Part shown: piece by piece, positions 19,204 through 31,020 of the stretch
Numbering within the stretch: the first letter of the stretch is position 1
Layout of the letters: every line of letters begins with the position of its first letter
NCBI RefSeq assembly: GCF_010389155.1
Contig: NC_057761.1
Location: 16,742,501-16,806,500, forward strand
From: Erigeron canadensis
Taxonomy: Eukaryota > Streptophyta > Magnoliopsida > Asterales > Asteraceae
DNA: 64,000 nt
Direction of reading: 5' to 3'
The notes under the pieces: model-generated
The model's database searches: none
What the model was told of the DNA's origin: nothing
What the model saw: only the letters and a program-made list of their open reading frames with translations
Program-made: the position numbers and the translations under genes

Positions 19204-22200
19204 TTTAGCTTCCTGGAATATTAGGGGGCTGAACCGCTCGCTAAAACAAAAGGAGGTTCGCCAGGTAGTGTTAGATAATTATCTTAATGTTTGCGCCATT
19301 ATTGAGTCCCATGTTGATGTCTCTAACCTGTTTAATGTATGCAAAAAGATATGTCGTTCTTGGGATTGGACCTCTAATGGTTCTTTATGCTCTAAAGGGA
19401 CAAGAATCATTATTGGCTGGAATGTTGAGGTTGTTGATGTCATGGTTATTTCACAAACTGATCAGGTAATTCATGTACAAGTTATCTTTAAGGAGGATAA
19501 GAAGTCTCTTTTTTGCTCGTTTGTGTATGCTGATAATAATTATAGGAAAAGAAGAGATTTGTGGCAGAATTTGTGTGTGCATAAAGCTTTTGTTCATCAA
19601 AAACCTTGGGTTCTTATGGGGGATTTTAATTCTGCGCTTAATTTGGAAGATTGTCTTTATGGCTCTTCCACTATAAGTACTAGTATGAGGGATTTCAAGG
19701 ATTGTGTTGAACAGCTAGAAGTATTTAATGTGAATAGCACTGGATTACACTATACTTGGAGTCAGAAGCCTAAAAACGGAAGTGGGATATTTAAAAAGAT
19801 TGATCGGGTAATGGGAAATATGAGTTTTATTGATGAATCTCTTGCGGCTTGTGCATTATTTCAATCGTATAGAGTTTCGGACCATTCCCCTTGCATTTTG
19901 AAACTTCCCTCAGTTACAAGAAGCCGTCCTAAGCCGTTTAAATTTGCCTATTTACTTGTTCTTAAACCGGGTTTTCATGAAGCTGTTAAATGTGGCTGGA
20001 ACCTACAGGTGGATGGGCATCATATGTTTCAGGTTGTCAAGAGATTGAAAGCTACAAAGTCTCATCTGCGAAGCTTATTACAAAAGCAAGGAAATTTTCA
20101 TGTCAAAGTAGCTAACCTACGAAGCAAACTAGATGATATCCAAGCTGCTATTGACATTGATCTGACTAATACTTCATTGTTAGAACAGAAACTGGTGTGT
20201 CTAAGGGATTTTAAAGAAGCTCAGTTAGATGAAGAAAGGTTTCTCAAACAAAAATCAAAAGTGGAATGACTAGGAGTTGGTGATTCTAACTCGGCTTACT
20301 TCCATAATTCTGTCAAAAGTAAAAACCGTCGAAGTCGGATTGAAATAGTTCGAGATAGTAATGGGATATTGCATGAAGAAGGGGCTGCTCGCAAAGCTTT
20401 TGTAATTCATTACAAAAAATTTTTGGGTAAGGCAGGTCATATGCCTCGTTTTCCTTCTCCTGATCTATTTACTAATAAATTGTCGAATAGTAAAGCTACT
20501 TCAATGATAAGACCTGTTACAAATGATGAGATTAGAAAGGTAATGTTTTCTATTGGTGAAGATAAAGCACCAGGACCGGATAGATACACATCGGCATTTT
20601 TTAAAGGTGCGTGGGGGGTGGTTGGTAATGATATTTGTCTTGCAATACAAGAGTTTTTTAGGAATGGAAAGTTGCTTCAACAGGTAAACCATACTTTGAT
20701 TGCTTTAATCCCTAAAGTTGCTACTCCTGCTTGTGTCACGGATTATAGGCCAATTTCTTGCTGTAATACTCTTTATAAATGTATAAGTAAGATATTGACT
20801 GACAGAATGAAGGATGGACTACATGATCTTGTTAGCATCAATCAATCTGCATTTGTTCCTGGTCGTAGGATCTCTGATAATATCCTACTAACTCAGTAAC
20901 TTATGCATAATTATCATTGTCAGGTAGGTCCACCTAGATATGCTTTTAAGATAGACATTCAGAAAGCGTATGACACGGATGATTGGAGGTTTTTGGAGTC
21001 TGTCTTGCATGGATTTGGTTTTCATAGGAGAATGGTTAAGTGGTTAATGGTTTGTGTTTCTTCTGCTTCATTTTCGCTAGCTATTAATGGTAACATCGAT
21101 GGTTATTTTAAAGGGCAGCGAAGACTCAGACAGGGAGATCCATTTTCTCCATATCTGTTTACTATTGTTATGGAAGTTCTGACGTTAATCCTTCAGCATT
21201 CGACTAACAATATGGCTAGCTTCAGATTCCATAACAAATGTGAGAAGGAAAGAATTATTAATTTGTGTTTTGCAGATGATCTATTTCTATTTGCTAGAGG
21301 GGATGTGAATTCAACTACTACTGTTATGAACGCAATTAATGATTTCAAAGACATGTCAGGATTAGTTCCCAGTATGCCTAAAAGCAAGGCTTTTTTCTGT
21401 AATGTGGCAAACCATGTTAAACAAGCTATACTTGCTATTATGCCATTTGAAGAAGAGTCACTTCCAGTTCGATATCTTGGAGTTCCCCTTATCTCAACAA
21501 GACTTCTTCATAAAGATTGTGCTATGCTGATTGAAAAGATGGAGAGTCGTATTTCCAATCGGAAGAATAAATCTTTATCTTTTGCAGGTCGTTTACAGTT
21601 GATAAGGTTGGTTCTTGCTTCGTTCCATGTTTATTGGGCGTCGGTATTTATTTTGCCAGCAAGTATCATTAAAGAGCTAGAAAAGAAGATGCGAGCATTT
21701 TTATGGTGCCAAGGTCCAATGGTAAAAGGCAAAGCTAAAGTCTCTTGGAAATCGATATGCTTACCCAAGAATGAAGGTGGATTAGATATTAAGAGAAATG
21801 ATGAGGTGAATAAGGCGCTGATGGTATTTCATATTTGGAGTATTTTAACCGACAGGGATTCGCTGTGGGTTAAATGGATTCATTCAAACAGATTGAAAGG
21901 AAGGAGCTTTTGGGATGTCAATCAGCCTATAAATTGTTCTTGGGGATGGAGGAAAATATTACAGCTTAGGGAGGCTATTCGGCCATATATATGGTCAAAG
22001 ATTGGAGATGGAAGAAACACTTCTGCTTGGTTCGATAGGTGGTCTAATGAGTGTCCATTAAGTTGGCATGTGTCACCAAGACAGATTAAACAAGCAGACT
22101 TTCAATTAACTTCAAAAGTAGCTGACCTTATTCATGAAGGTAATTGGAATTGGCCAACAGCGTGGCTGGACCTTTTCCCAGTGTAAATAAATGTATCCCC

Positions 22201-22866
22201 GTTTAATTTACATGATAATCGTAATGATGAACTTGTATGGAAAGATTTGGATGATACTGAACACTTGTACTCTTCAAAGGTGGTATGGAACTTGGTGCGC
22301 ACAAAGGGGGATGAAGCTCATGGGCTAAGGCGATTTGGTTCATGCATTGCATCCCCCGACATGCCTTTTTGATGTGGCTTATTGCAAGGCAAAAGTTGAA
22401 AACGCAAGACAAGATCATTCAATGGAGAACAAGCTATAACTAGTATTGCTGCTCGTTATGCAAGGGCGACCCTAACTCTCATTCTCATTTGTTTTTTGAA
22501 TGCCCTTTTTCAGAACAGGTTTGGACGAGAATAAAAGTTATGGCTGAGGTTCCTGACATGTCGAATTCTTGGAGTGATATTTTAAAGTGGCTTACTTTGA
22601 AGTCAGCTTCAAGATCAGCGAAAAATGTTGTTGGTAGATTATTAGTTGCAACTACAGCATACTTTATCTGGCAAGAACGAAATAGTAGGCTCTTTACTTC
22701 TCACGCAAGGCCTCCGGACCAGATTGTGGAACTCATAGTATCAACTATTCGGTTTAAACTGGTGATGCTCAAGTTTAAAAATACAGTTGTTGTAGATCGT
22801 TTGCTGCAAGCTTGGAATATACCACGAGATATTGTGGTCAAGCGCTTGCAGGATGATAATTTTTGA
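19196..22866 (+). pseudogene. LINE-B ORF2: endonuclease, reverse transcriptase, zf-RVT; broken
   Basis: The Met at 19196 lies inside the ORF1 stop. The N-terminal endonuclease shows SWNIRGLN, IESHVD, WVLMGDFNS and VSDHSPCIL. The reverse transcriptase follows: NHTLIALIPKV, DYRPISCCNTLYKCISK, NQSAFVPGRRISDN, FKIDIQKAYDTDDW (usual TVDW), LRQGDPFSPYLFT and CFADDLFLFARG near 21269. Next are a thumb/connection region and a C-terminal zf-RVT remnant with LFFECPFSEQVW. Stops: TGA at 20267 (TGG), TAA near 20897 and TAA at 22184, then frameshifts to 22480. The endonuclease and most RT motifs survive, but the frame does not. Confidence 0.9.
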
Positions 22867-23071
22867 TATACAACATTAGTTTTTATTTGTATTTACTAAT
22901 GGTTGGTCATTTGGATAGCTAAGTTAGTTGTTTGCTTTCTGCTTGTTTCATATATGCATGGCATGTCGTGCATATAAACTAGTATGGTATTCCAACCATA
23001 CTACATGATTTGTAATGTTTTTTTTGGTGATGGAATGCAATTTACAGGGGTATACCCATTAACCAAAAAAA
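22867..23071 (+). other. LINE-B 3' UTR and A-rich tail
   Basis: AT-rich, with ATATGCATGGCATGTCGTGC. It ends in GGGGTATACCCATTAACC followed by seven A. The GGGTATACCC palindrome occupies the place of the GGGTAA...TTACCC hairpin of LINEs C and D. Confidence 0.7.
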
Positions 23072-23230
23072 GAAGAAGCTAATAATACATACAAAGTGTA
23101 TGTCGATCAGGATGGTGATGAAGTAATTGATATCATTGAAACTGAAACCTCAAAATTCATGGCTGCGAATACGGATGCTAAAATTACTGAGGGAGCAAGC
23201 ACTCCCAGACAAGAGGTATCTAATGGGTAG
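23072..23230 (+). pseudogene. LINE-A ORF1, 3' end (after LINE-B)
   Basis: The resumed frame reads EEANNTYKVYVDQDGDE, an acidic tail, and EGASTPRQEVSNG before the TAG at 23228. It matches the C-terminus of the other family ORF1s and ends in the same ATGGGTAG overlap with ORF2. Confidence 0.85.
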
Positions 23231-26200
23231 TATCGCAACATGGAATATAAGGAGGTTGAACCGCCCCCTGAAACAAAATGAGGTTCGTCTGGTGGTTGTA
23301 GAAAATAAGCTGAATTTTTGTGCTATTTTGGAATCTCATGTGGATGTTTCGAAACGCTTTAGTGTGTGTAAGAAGGTTTTCAAATCTTGGGATTGGACAT
23401 CCAATGGGTCTTGTTGTGATAAAGGTACTCGCATTATTCTAGGATGGAATTTTGATCTTGTAAGTGTTATGGTTTTAGCACAAACAAGTAATGTTCTTCT
23501 GTTCGATAGTATATGCAAATAATCATTATAAGGACAGAAGGGAATTATGGACGAGTTTGTGTGCCCACAAATCGGTCGTTCGAGAAGCTCCTTGGGTAGT
23601 TATGGAGGATTTTAACTCATCCCTCTACCTCGAAGATAATTATTATGGCTCTTCATCTATTAGCATTGGAATGAAGGAGTTTAAAAAATGTGTTGTTAAA
23701 ACAGAACTTATATATATTAATAGTTCTGGATTTCATTACACATGGACTCAAAAACCGAAAAAAGGTGTTGGAATTCTAAAGAAAATTTATAGAATTATGG
23801 GGAACATGCAGTTTTATAACTGATTTCCCATCTTCTTATGCCATTTTTCAACCTTACCGTGTTTCTGACCATACCCCTTGTGTTCTGAAGCTGCCTTCAG
23901 TGGCTAGATATAGACCTAGGCCTTTTAAGTTTGCCAATTTTATTACGAGCAAATTTGGGTTTTTGGAAGCTGTAGAGAAAGGATGGAAGCAGGAGTTTAA
24001 GGGGTATAAAATATTTTGTGTTGTCAAAAAGCTCAGAGCCCTTAAAACTCCCATGCGCAAGCTCTTACTTGAACAAGGTAACCTCCATGCTCGTGTCAAC
24101 TCCTTAAAGAATGAACTTGATGAAATTCAAAAGGAAGTTGACAATAATCCAGGTGACGAATCTCTTCGTGAAAAGGAAATGACCTGTCTGGAAAAGTTCA
24201 AAGTAGCTTCATATGATGAGGAATGTTTTCTGAAACAGAAAGCAAAGATTGACTGGTTAAATGCAGGTGATTCTAATACGGCATACTTTCATAACACTGT
24301 TAAATATAAAAACCATAGAAAATGAATTGAATTGATAAAAGATGTTGATGGCCAGGTTTATGAGGGTGAAGCTGTAAATGATTCTCTTGTTACGCATTAT
24401 ACTAATTTCCTTGGTGTTGAGCAGCCTGTTGAACCGATTAATGCTGATTACTTGTTCACTAATGTTTTGGATCCTCACGTGGCTTCTCAAATGGTCATTC
24501 CTGTTTCTTTGGAGGAAATTAAGGATGCTATGTTCTCCATTGGTGACAACAAAGCTCCTGGTCCAGATGGATTTACCTCTGCATTCTTTAAGAAATCATG
24601 GGGAGTTATTGGCGATGAAGTGAGTTCAGCAATACAGGATTTCTTTGTGCATGGGCGCCTCCTTCAAGAGGTTAACCATACTATCCTTGCTCTTATTCCT
24701 AAAGTAAGTACCCCTGCTACTACTGTGTTTGACTATCGGCCTATTTCGTGTTGTAATGTGATATACAAATGTATTAGCAAAACAATTACAAATAGAATTA
24801 AGCCTGGCCTTGATACTCTTGTCAGTATAAACCAGTCGGCCTTTATACCTGGAAGGAAGATATCTGACAATATCTTGCTCACCCAGGAACTCATGCACAA
24901 TTATCATCTTAATAGAGGCCCGCCTAGATGTGCATTTAAAATAGATATTCAGAAGGCTTATGATACTGTCAGCTGGGATTTTTTAAGGGAAAGTCTAGTG
25001 AAGTTTGGTTTCCACCAAACTATGGTTAATTGGATTATGGCGTGTGTTACTAGTGTTTCCTATTCTTTGAGTATTAATGGTGATCTGCATGGATATTTCA
25101 AGGGTAAACGTGGTTTAAGGCAAGGTGACCCCATGTCACCTTACTTATTTACACTAGTTATGGAGGTTCTTTCTTTGCTTCTCCAACGAGCTTCTTTGGA
25201 GAACCCATTTAAGTTCCATGCTCAATGTAACAAGCAAAAAATTATTAGTGTTTGTTTTGCAGATGATCTGTTTCTGTTTGTTAGGGGTGATATTAATTTA
25301 GCTAAGACCCTTATAGACGTTTTGAACCACTTTCAAAGGATTTCTGGCCTTTCTTCGAGTCTTACAAAGAGCACAGCTTTTTTCTGTAATATTGCTGATC
25401 ATACCAAGCAAGCAATTTTAGCTATTATGCCATTTGATGAAGGTAAGCTTCCTGTTCGTTATCTAGGTGTGCCGATTATCTCGACTAGACTGGTTTACAA
25501 AGATTGTAAGGTTTTAGTTGAAAGAATGGAAAAACGTATTGATGATTGGAAAACTAAAACCCTTTCTTTTGTTGGAAGACTCCAACTTATCAACTCGGTT
25601 TTAGCTTCAATGCACATTTACTGGGCATCAGTCTTCATTCTTCCTGCTCGAGTTATTAAAGAATTAGAACAAAAAATGAGAAACTTTCTATGGGGTACGG
25701 GACCTGGTGGGAAGGTTAAATCTAAAGCTTCGTGGAAATTAGTGTGTCTACCAAAATATGAAGGCGGGCTGGGAATCAAAAGAATTTCAGATTTTAATAA
25801 AGCACTCATCACTAGCCATATTTGGAGCATTGTGACTGATAGGGAATCGTTATGGGTTCGGTGGATACACTCCTATAAACTAAAAGGTAGAAACTTTTGG
25901 GATGTTACTCCTTGTGGATCAATGAGCTGGGGATGGAGGAAGATCCTTCTATTACGGGGCACTATCCGCCCTCACATTTGGAAAAAGATTGGGAATGGTC
26001 TATCTACTTCGGTATGGAGTGATACTTGGAATGAGCGCTGCCCCTTAAGGAACTTCATCTCTACTAGAGACATCATACGAGCTGGCTTTCGATTAGATTC
26101 TAATATTACTGATGTTCTTAGTAATGATCAATGGACCTGGCCTCAAGAGTGGTATAATACTTACCCTATCCTCGATCAGATTCATCCACCTGTGCTTCAT

Positions 26201-26860
26201 CATAACATTCATGATCGAGCTGTTTGGAAGGATTTGGATGGAGTGGAGCAGGAGTTCTCTGTTAGCGAGGTTTGGAATGTTGTTCGGTATAAATAGGATA
26301 AAGTACCATGGGTGAACAGTGTGTGGTTTTCTACATGTGTACCAAGGCACGCGTTCCATCTATGGCTAGTTTTTTAGAATAAATTGAAGACCCAAGATAG
26401 ATTGAAGGCTTGGGAAGTTGGAAGTGCCACAAATATCAACCTCATGTGCTGCCCTTTTTGCCAAAGAGGAATAGATTCTCGCTCACATCTATTTTTTCAG
26501 TGCTCTTTTTCTTTGTAGGTTTGGGGCCAAATTAAACATATGGCAAACATGTCAGCAGTTGTGGAATCATGGGATAGTATTGCTGGATGGCTAATTTTTA
26601 GAGCTAGCTCTACTCAGAACTCAGCTGAAAGTGTAATCGCAAGACTCCTTGTGGCTGCTGCCTCATATTTTTTGTGGCTGGAACGTAATTCAAGATTGTT
26701 CTCTAATACCAAGTGCTCTGAAGCTCAAGTAAGAGAAAAAATCGTGACCATCGTGCACCTGAAGCTTCTCTCACTCAAGTTTAAGGCTACCAGTAGTAAT
26801 CGTCAGTTATTGAAGATGTGGGACATCCCTATGTCCAACATCTTACATGCTTCGGATTAA
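23223..26860 (+). pseudogene. LINE-A ORF2: endonuclease, reverse transcriptase, zf-RVT; broken
   Basis: Met at 23223. The endonuclease part has TWNIRRLN (consensus WNIRGLN), LESHVD, then a frameshift near 23492, and WVVMEDFNSS where the catalytic GDFN is changed to EDFN. More breaks lie at 23820-23900. The reverse transcriptase, open from 24332 to 26296, keeps APGPDGFTSAFFKKSWG, DYRPISCCNVIYKCISK, FKIDIQKAYDTVSW, LRQGDPMSPYLFTLVMEVLS and CFADDLFLFVRG near 25255. The zf-RVT part is broken by stops at 26294 and around 26376-26518. The RT core is the longest intact one in the window. Confidence 0.9.
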
Positions 26861-27079
26861 GATCTAGGAGGAACTGTCTCATGTCTTGACTAGTTCTGAG
26901 TTTTGTATGCGTGACTCACTACTGTTTGTAGTTTGATATCTTGTCTAGTTAACTTGTTAAATATATGCTATGCCATATATTTTTTGAACGTGACAACCAG
27001 TCACATTATTTTGTACCTAAACAGTGATTATTGTTAATGTATCATCAGGGGTGACGGCCTTTTCCGAAAAAAAAAAAAA
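26861..27079 (+). other. LINE-A 3' UTR and poly(A) tail
   Basis: AT-rich, ending GGGGTGACGGCCTTTTCCG followed by a run of A (27067-27082, the last few shared with the target site). A palindrome-like ATATATGCTATGCCATATAT lies near 26963. No gene. Confidence 0.8.
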
Positions 27080-27142
27080 AAATCAAAGTTCTCAGTTAGT
27101 TTTTTAACTATATCTAAGTATTGCATCAGTTTTTCACCTTTT
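27080..27142 (-). pseudogene. Gypsy-1 second RNase H fragment between LINE-A and LINE-C
   Basis: Only 63 bp. The minus strand reads GEKLMQYLDIVKKLTENFD, the RNase H segment that follows NHFNGSYAAKGEK (33005-33133) and precedes FNIEQVPRDE (15480 and below). It holds the right target copy of LINE-A (27080-27094) and the left copy of LINE-C (27127-27142). Confidence 0.85.
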
Positions 27143-27343
27143 TTTGGGTAAAGGGTTACCCCGGTGAGTATATTATATCCCATCAAAAAAATAAGTACAA
27201 GTGAAATGGCAGAGTACCATATTAGTTCACATATTTGACATGCCAAATATGCATAAAACAAGCTAACTAGCAATCAAAGGCAACAACCAAAGATCTACAA
27301 TAAACTAAACAAGATCAATGGAAAATAAGCAATCTGCAATAGA
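27143..27343 (-). other. LINE-C 3' UTR with terminal hairpin
   Basis: The sense strand ends CGGGGTAACCCTTTACCC then A-tail. GGGTAA pairs exactly with TTACCC across a 4-base loop. The same end is present in LINE-D (39018-39037). Confidence 0.8.
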
Positions 27344-30300
27344 CTAAATCGGCGCCATCAGTTCTTCAAACATAATGCTCTTTGGCAGCTTCCAATCCTC
27401 AAGCAACGAAACAACTCGAGGAGTATTCTTGAAATTCAAAGTAACAAGCCGTAATCTGACCGTTTCTTTAATCAAAGCAATCACCCGTCCAACAGGTCTG
27501 ACCTTATCAGTAAACAACCTGTTATTTCGTTCTTGCCAAACAAAATATGCAATAGCAGCAACAATTAATCGACCCACTACACTCCTAGCTGATCTTGAAT
27601 GAGCTTTAGCAATAAGAGCCGTACAGATATCATCCCAAAGTTCCGAAATAAGCTCCATTCCAGCAAGGGAGTGCAAACTGCTCCAAACCTGTTTAGAAAA
27701 GGAACATTCAAAGAATAAGTGGTTATGAGAGTCCGGGCCACGCTGACATAGAGCACAACACTGCAGATTCAAGTTCTTATTGCCCCCCACGTCCCAATGC
27801 TTCAACTTATCTTGTGTTTTTAATTTCCTTCTGAATATAAGCCATAGAAGACAAGAATGTCAAGGAATGCATTGCGAGTACCAACCAACTTTATGCCATT
27901 GAACCATCGGTTCCTTTCTCCTCAACGTATCCCAAACAGTCCCAGTTGCAAACTTCGATTGATCACCATTTTGATCTTTCCAACACAACATATCATCAGA
28001 ATCATTTAACTGAAGGTTGCTGAGCTGAATTAAAACAGGAAAGAGGTCATACCAAGCAGCCGCCCATTTCCAATTAGTTCCATCCCATATATCAGCAACC
28101 CGAGTAGATAAAGTAAAACCAGCTCTACTAATTTCTCGAGCAGTGATATGCTGTATCAAAGGTCCTAAATCTGACCACCAATCATACCAGGCAAGTGTCG
28201 AATTACCATTACCCATTTTAGACCAAATAAATGGCCGAATTTCCTCACGTAGCTGCAGCAACTTACGCCAACCCCAACTACACGAGCCAGGCAACGAAAC
28301 AGCCCAAAAACTTCTCCCTTTCAACCTATACGAGTGCATTCATTTAACCCATAAAGATTCTCTATTAGTTAAAATACTCCAGATGTGATTCGACAATAGA
28401 GCTTTATTATGAGTAGCAATATGTTTGATCCCAAGCCCTCCTTCATTTTTTGGTAAACAGACCGATTTCCAAGAAACTTTCGCTTTACCTCTTTTCATTG
28501 GCCCCTGACACCATAGACAAGCTCGCATTTTCTCTTCAAGTTCCTTAATTATACGAGAAGGAAGACTAAATACCGTTGCCCAGTATACATGTAAAAAAGA
28601 TAAGACAGATTTAACGCATTCAAGTCTACCCGCAAAGGATAGTGTCCTGTTTCTCCAATCTGTTATACGCTTTTCCCCTCTCTCCACAAGAACATTACAA
28701 TCTCGATAAGTTAATCTGGAGGAAACAAGGGGCACTCCAAGATATCTTACCAGTAAAGAACCTTCCTCAAAAGGTAACAGATTCATAATAGCAGCCTTGA
28801 CATGTGGAGATACATTGCAAAAATACACTGTACTCTTAGAAAGACTAGGCACTAACCCCGACATGTCTTTGAACTCATTAAGAGATTTAATCAGAATCTT
28901 CACCGAATGAAGCTCACCACGCGAAAATAAGAATAAATCGTCTGCAAAGCATAAGCTAACAACCTTCTCCTTAGAGCATTTATTATGAAATTTGAATCCA
29001 GAGCGAGTCGCCGTATGCTTTTGCAAAATCAGAGTCAACACCTCCATAACAAGAGTAAAGAGATAAGGCGACAATGGATCACCTTGCGTTAATCCTCTTT
29101 TCCCTTTAAAATACCCATGGATATTCCCATTAATACTTAATGAAAACGAGGCAGTAGACACACATCTCATTATCCAATTGATCATAATCTGATGGAAACC
29201 AAACCCAACAAGTAATGACCGTAAAAAATTCCAATCCACCGTATCATACGCCTTTTGTATATCAATTTTAAAAGCACACCTTGGGGGACCATAATTACGG
29301 TGATAGCCATGCATAAATTCTTGAGTTAAGAGTATGTTATCTGTAATTTTCCTCCTTGGAACAAAAGCCGACTGATTCAAGCTAACTAGTGTATGCAACC
29401 CTTCCTTTATTCTATTAGTAAGAATCTTACTAATGCATTTATAAATCGTATTGCAGCAAGAAATAGGCCGATAGTCAGTGATTAAAGAAGGAGTGGTAAT
29501 CTTAGGAACCAAGGCAAGCAACGTGTGATTAACTTCTTGCAAGAGCTGAGCCGTACAAAAAAAATCATGGACTGCTAAGCAAACATCATTACAGATCTCA
29601 TTCCATGCCTTTTTAAAAAACGCAGCCGAATATCCATCAGGCCCTGGAGCTTTGTTATCATCAATCGAAAACATAGCCTCCTTAATCTCCTCATTAGTAA
29701 CATGGCGGATCATATTCTCAGCAACTGCATTAGATAACTTCCTAGTAAACATCTCCATATCAGGGAACAAGGATATAGCACCCTCAACTCCAAGAAAATT
29801 CTTGTAATGCTGGACAATGGCCATCGGCACCTCACCCCCCTCAAAAGATTCACCAACACTATAATTAATCACCTCAATTCTATTACGGTGGTTATTACTC
29901 TTGATTGTATTATGAAAAAACTTAGAATTAGTATCACCAACACTAAGCCAATTCACCTTGGATTTTTGCTATAAGAACTCTTCCTCATCAAGAGTTGCTG
30001 CTCGAAATTCCTTCAATAGACCAGCTTCCTTGGACCGTAAATCCTCATCAGAAGGGTCACGATCTAGAAGCTTTTGAACATCATCAATTTCACTCCTAAG
30101 CAGCTCCACCTTCTTGTGCAAATTCCCATGTTTAAGTAGCAACCTGCGCATTGGAGTTTTTAAAGCCCTCAATTTTTTAACTACTCGAAACATAGGATGA
30201 CCTTGCACTTCCATCACCCAACCTTCTTTGACAGCTTCCAAAAAACCTCCTTACGAACCAGAAAATTTGCAAATTTAAATGGCTTAGGACGATCTCTAGC

Positions 30301-31020
30301 AACAGAAGGAAGTTTTAATATACACGGAGTATGATCCGAAACCCTATAAGGCTGAAAAAGAGCACAAGAAGAAGGAAATGAATCCGTAAAGCTTATATTC
30401 CCCATAACTCGATCAATCTTCTTAAAAACCCCATTCCCTCTCTTCGGTTTTTGATTCCAGGTATAGTGGAGCCCCGAGCTATTTATATCAAACACTTCAA
30501 TCTCTTCCACACAAGCTTTGAAATCACGCATACCCGTAGTAATATTGGAAGATCCAGTATAATTATCTTCAATATTAAGAGACGAATTAAAATCCCCCAT
30601 AATTACCCACGGCTTACCATTAACAAATCTCTTATGAGTACACAAATCATCCCACAACTCTCTTCTATCCCTATAATAATTATTTGCATAAACAAAAGAA
30701 CAAAACAGAGCCTTATTATCAACTTTAAAATTAATCTGGACATGAATAACCTGACTAGTCTGAGCAATGACCATCAAATCAATAATATCCCGATTCCAAC
30801 CAATAATAATGCGTGTACCCTTAGGACTTTGGCTGCCATTGGACGTCCAATCCCAAGTTCGACAAACTTTTTTACAAACAGTAGCAAGAGAAGACACATC
30901 CACATGAGACTCCATAATCGCACAAACATTCAAATGGTGTTCATCAACTACAAATCGAACCTCCTGTTGTTTCAGAGGGTGGTTCAACCCCCTAATGTTC
31001 CAAGAAGCAATACTACCCAT
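27344..31020 (-). pseudogene. LINE-C ORF2: endonuclease, reverse transcriptase, zf-RVT; near-complete with few breaks
   Basis: Met at 31020 inside the ORF1 stop. Endonuclease: SWNIRGLN, MESHVD, WVIMGDFNSSLN, VSDHTPCILKLP, all catalytic motifs present. A frameshift near 30225 and a TAG at 29966 follow. The RT then runs open from 29956 to 28340: APGPDGYSAAFFKKAW, DYRPISCCNTIYKCISK, FKIDIQKAYDTVDW, LTQGDPLSPYLFTLVMEVLT (Arg to Thr before QGDP) and CFADDLFLFSRG near 28937. A TGA at 28338 (TGG) and another at 27860 (Arg codon) break the C-terminus. That end keeps a zf-RVT with CCALCQRGPDSHNHLFFECSF. Five lesions in about 1225 codons. Confidence 0.92.

Larger units (their letters stand above)
17132..23071 (+). 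mobile_element. LINE-B: full-length L1-type LINE nested inside LINE-A ORF1
   Basis: 5' UTR (17132-17541), ORF1 (17542-19203), ORF2 (19196-22866), a 3' UTR and a short A-rich tail (CCAAAAAAA, 23064-23071). The 5' end matches the LINE-A start. The flanks AAGGAAGTTCGCAAT (17117-17131) and GAAGAAGCTAATAAT (23072-23086) may be an old target duplication, but match at only about 10 of 15. The LINE-A ORF1 frame can be followed on both sides (KEVRN, EEANN). Confidence 0.85.
15481..27079 (+). mobile_element. LINE-A: full-length but degenerate L1-type LINE, split by LINE-B
   Basis: Inserted in Gypsy-1 with a target duplication AAATCAAAATTCTCA (15466-15480) against AAATCAAAGTTCTCA (27080-27094), 14 of 15 matching. 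It ends in a run of 13-16 A. LINE-A consists of 15481-17131 and 23072-27079: a 5' UTR with telo-box-like words, ORF1, ORF2 and a 3' UTR. LINE-B occupies 17132-23071 inside its ORF1. Same family as LINEs B, C and D. Confidence 0.9.
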
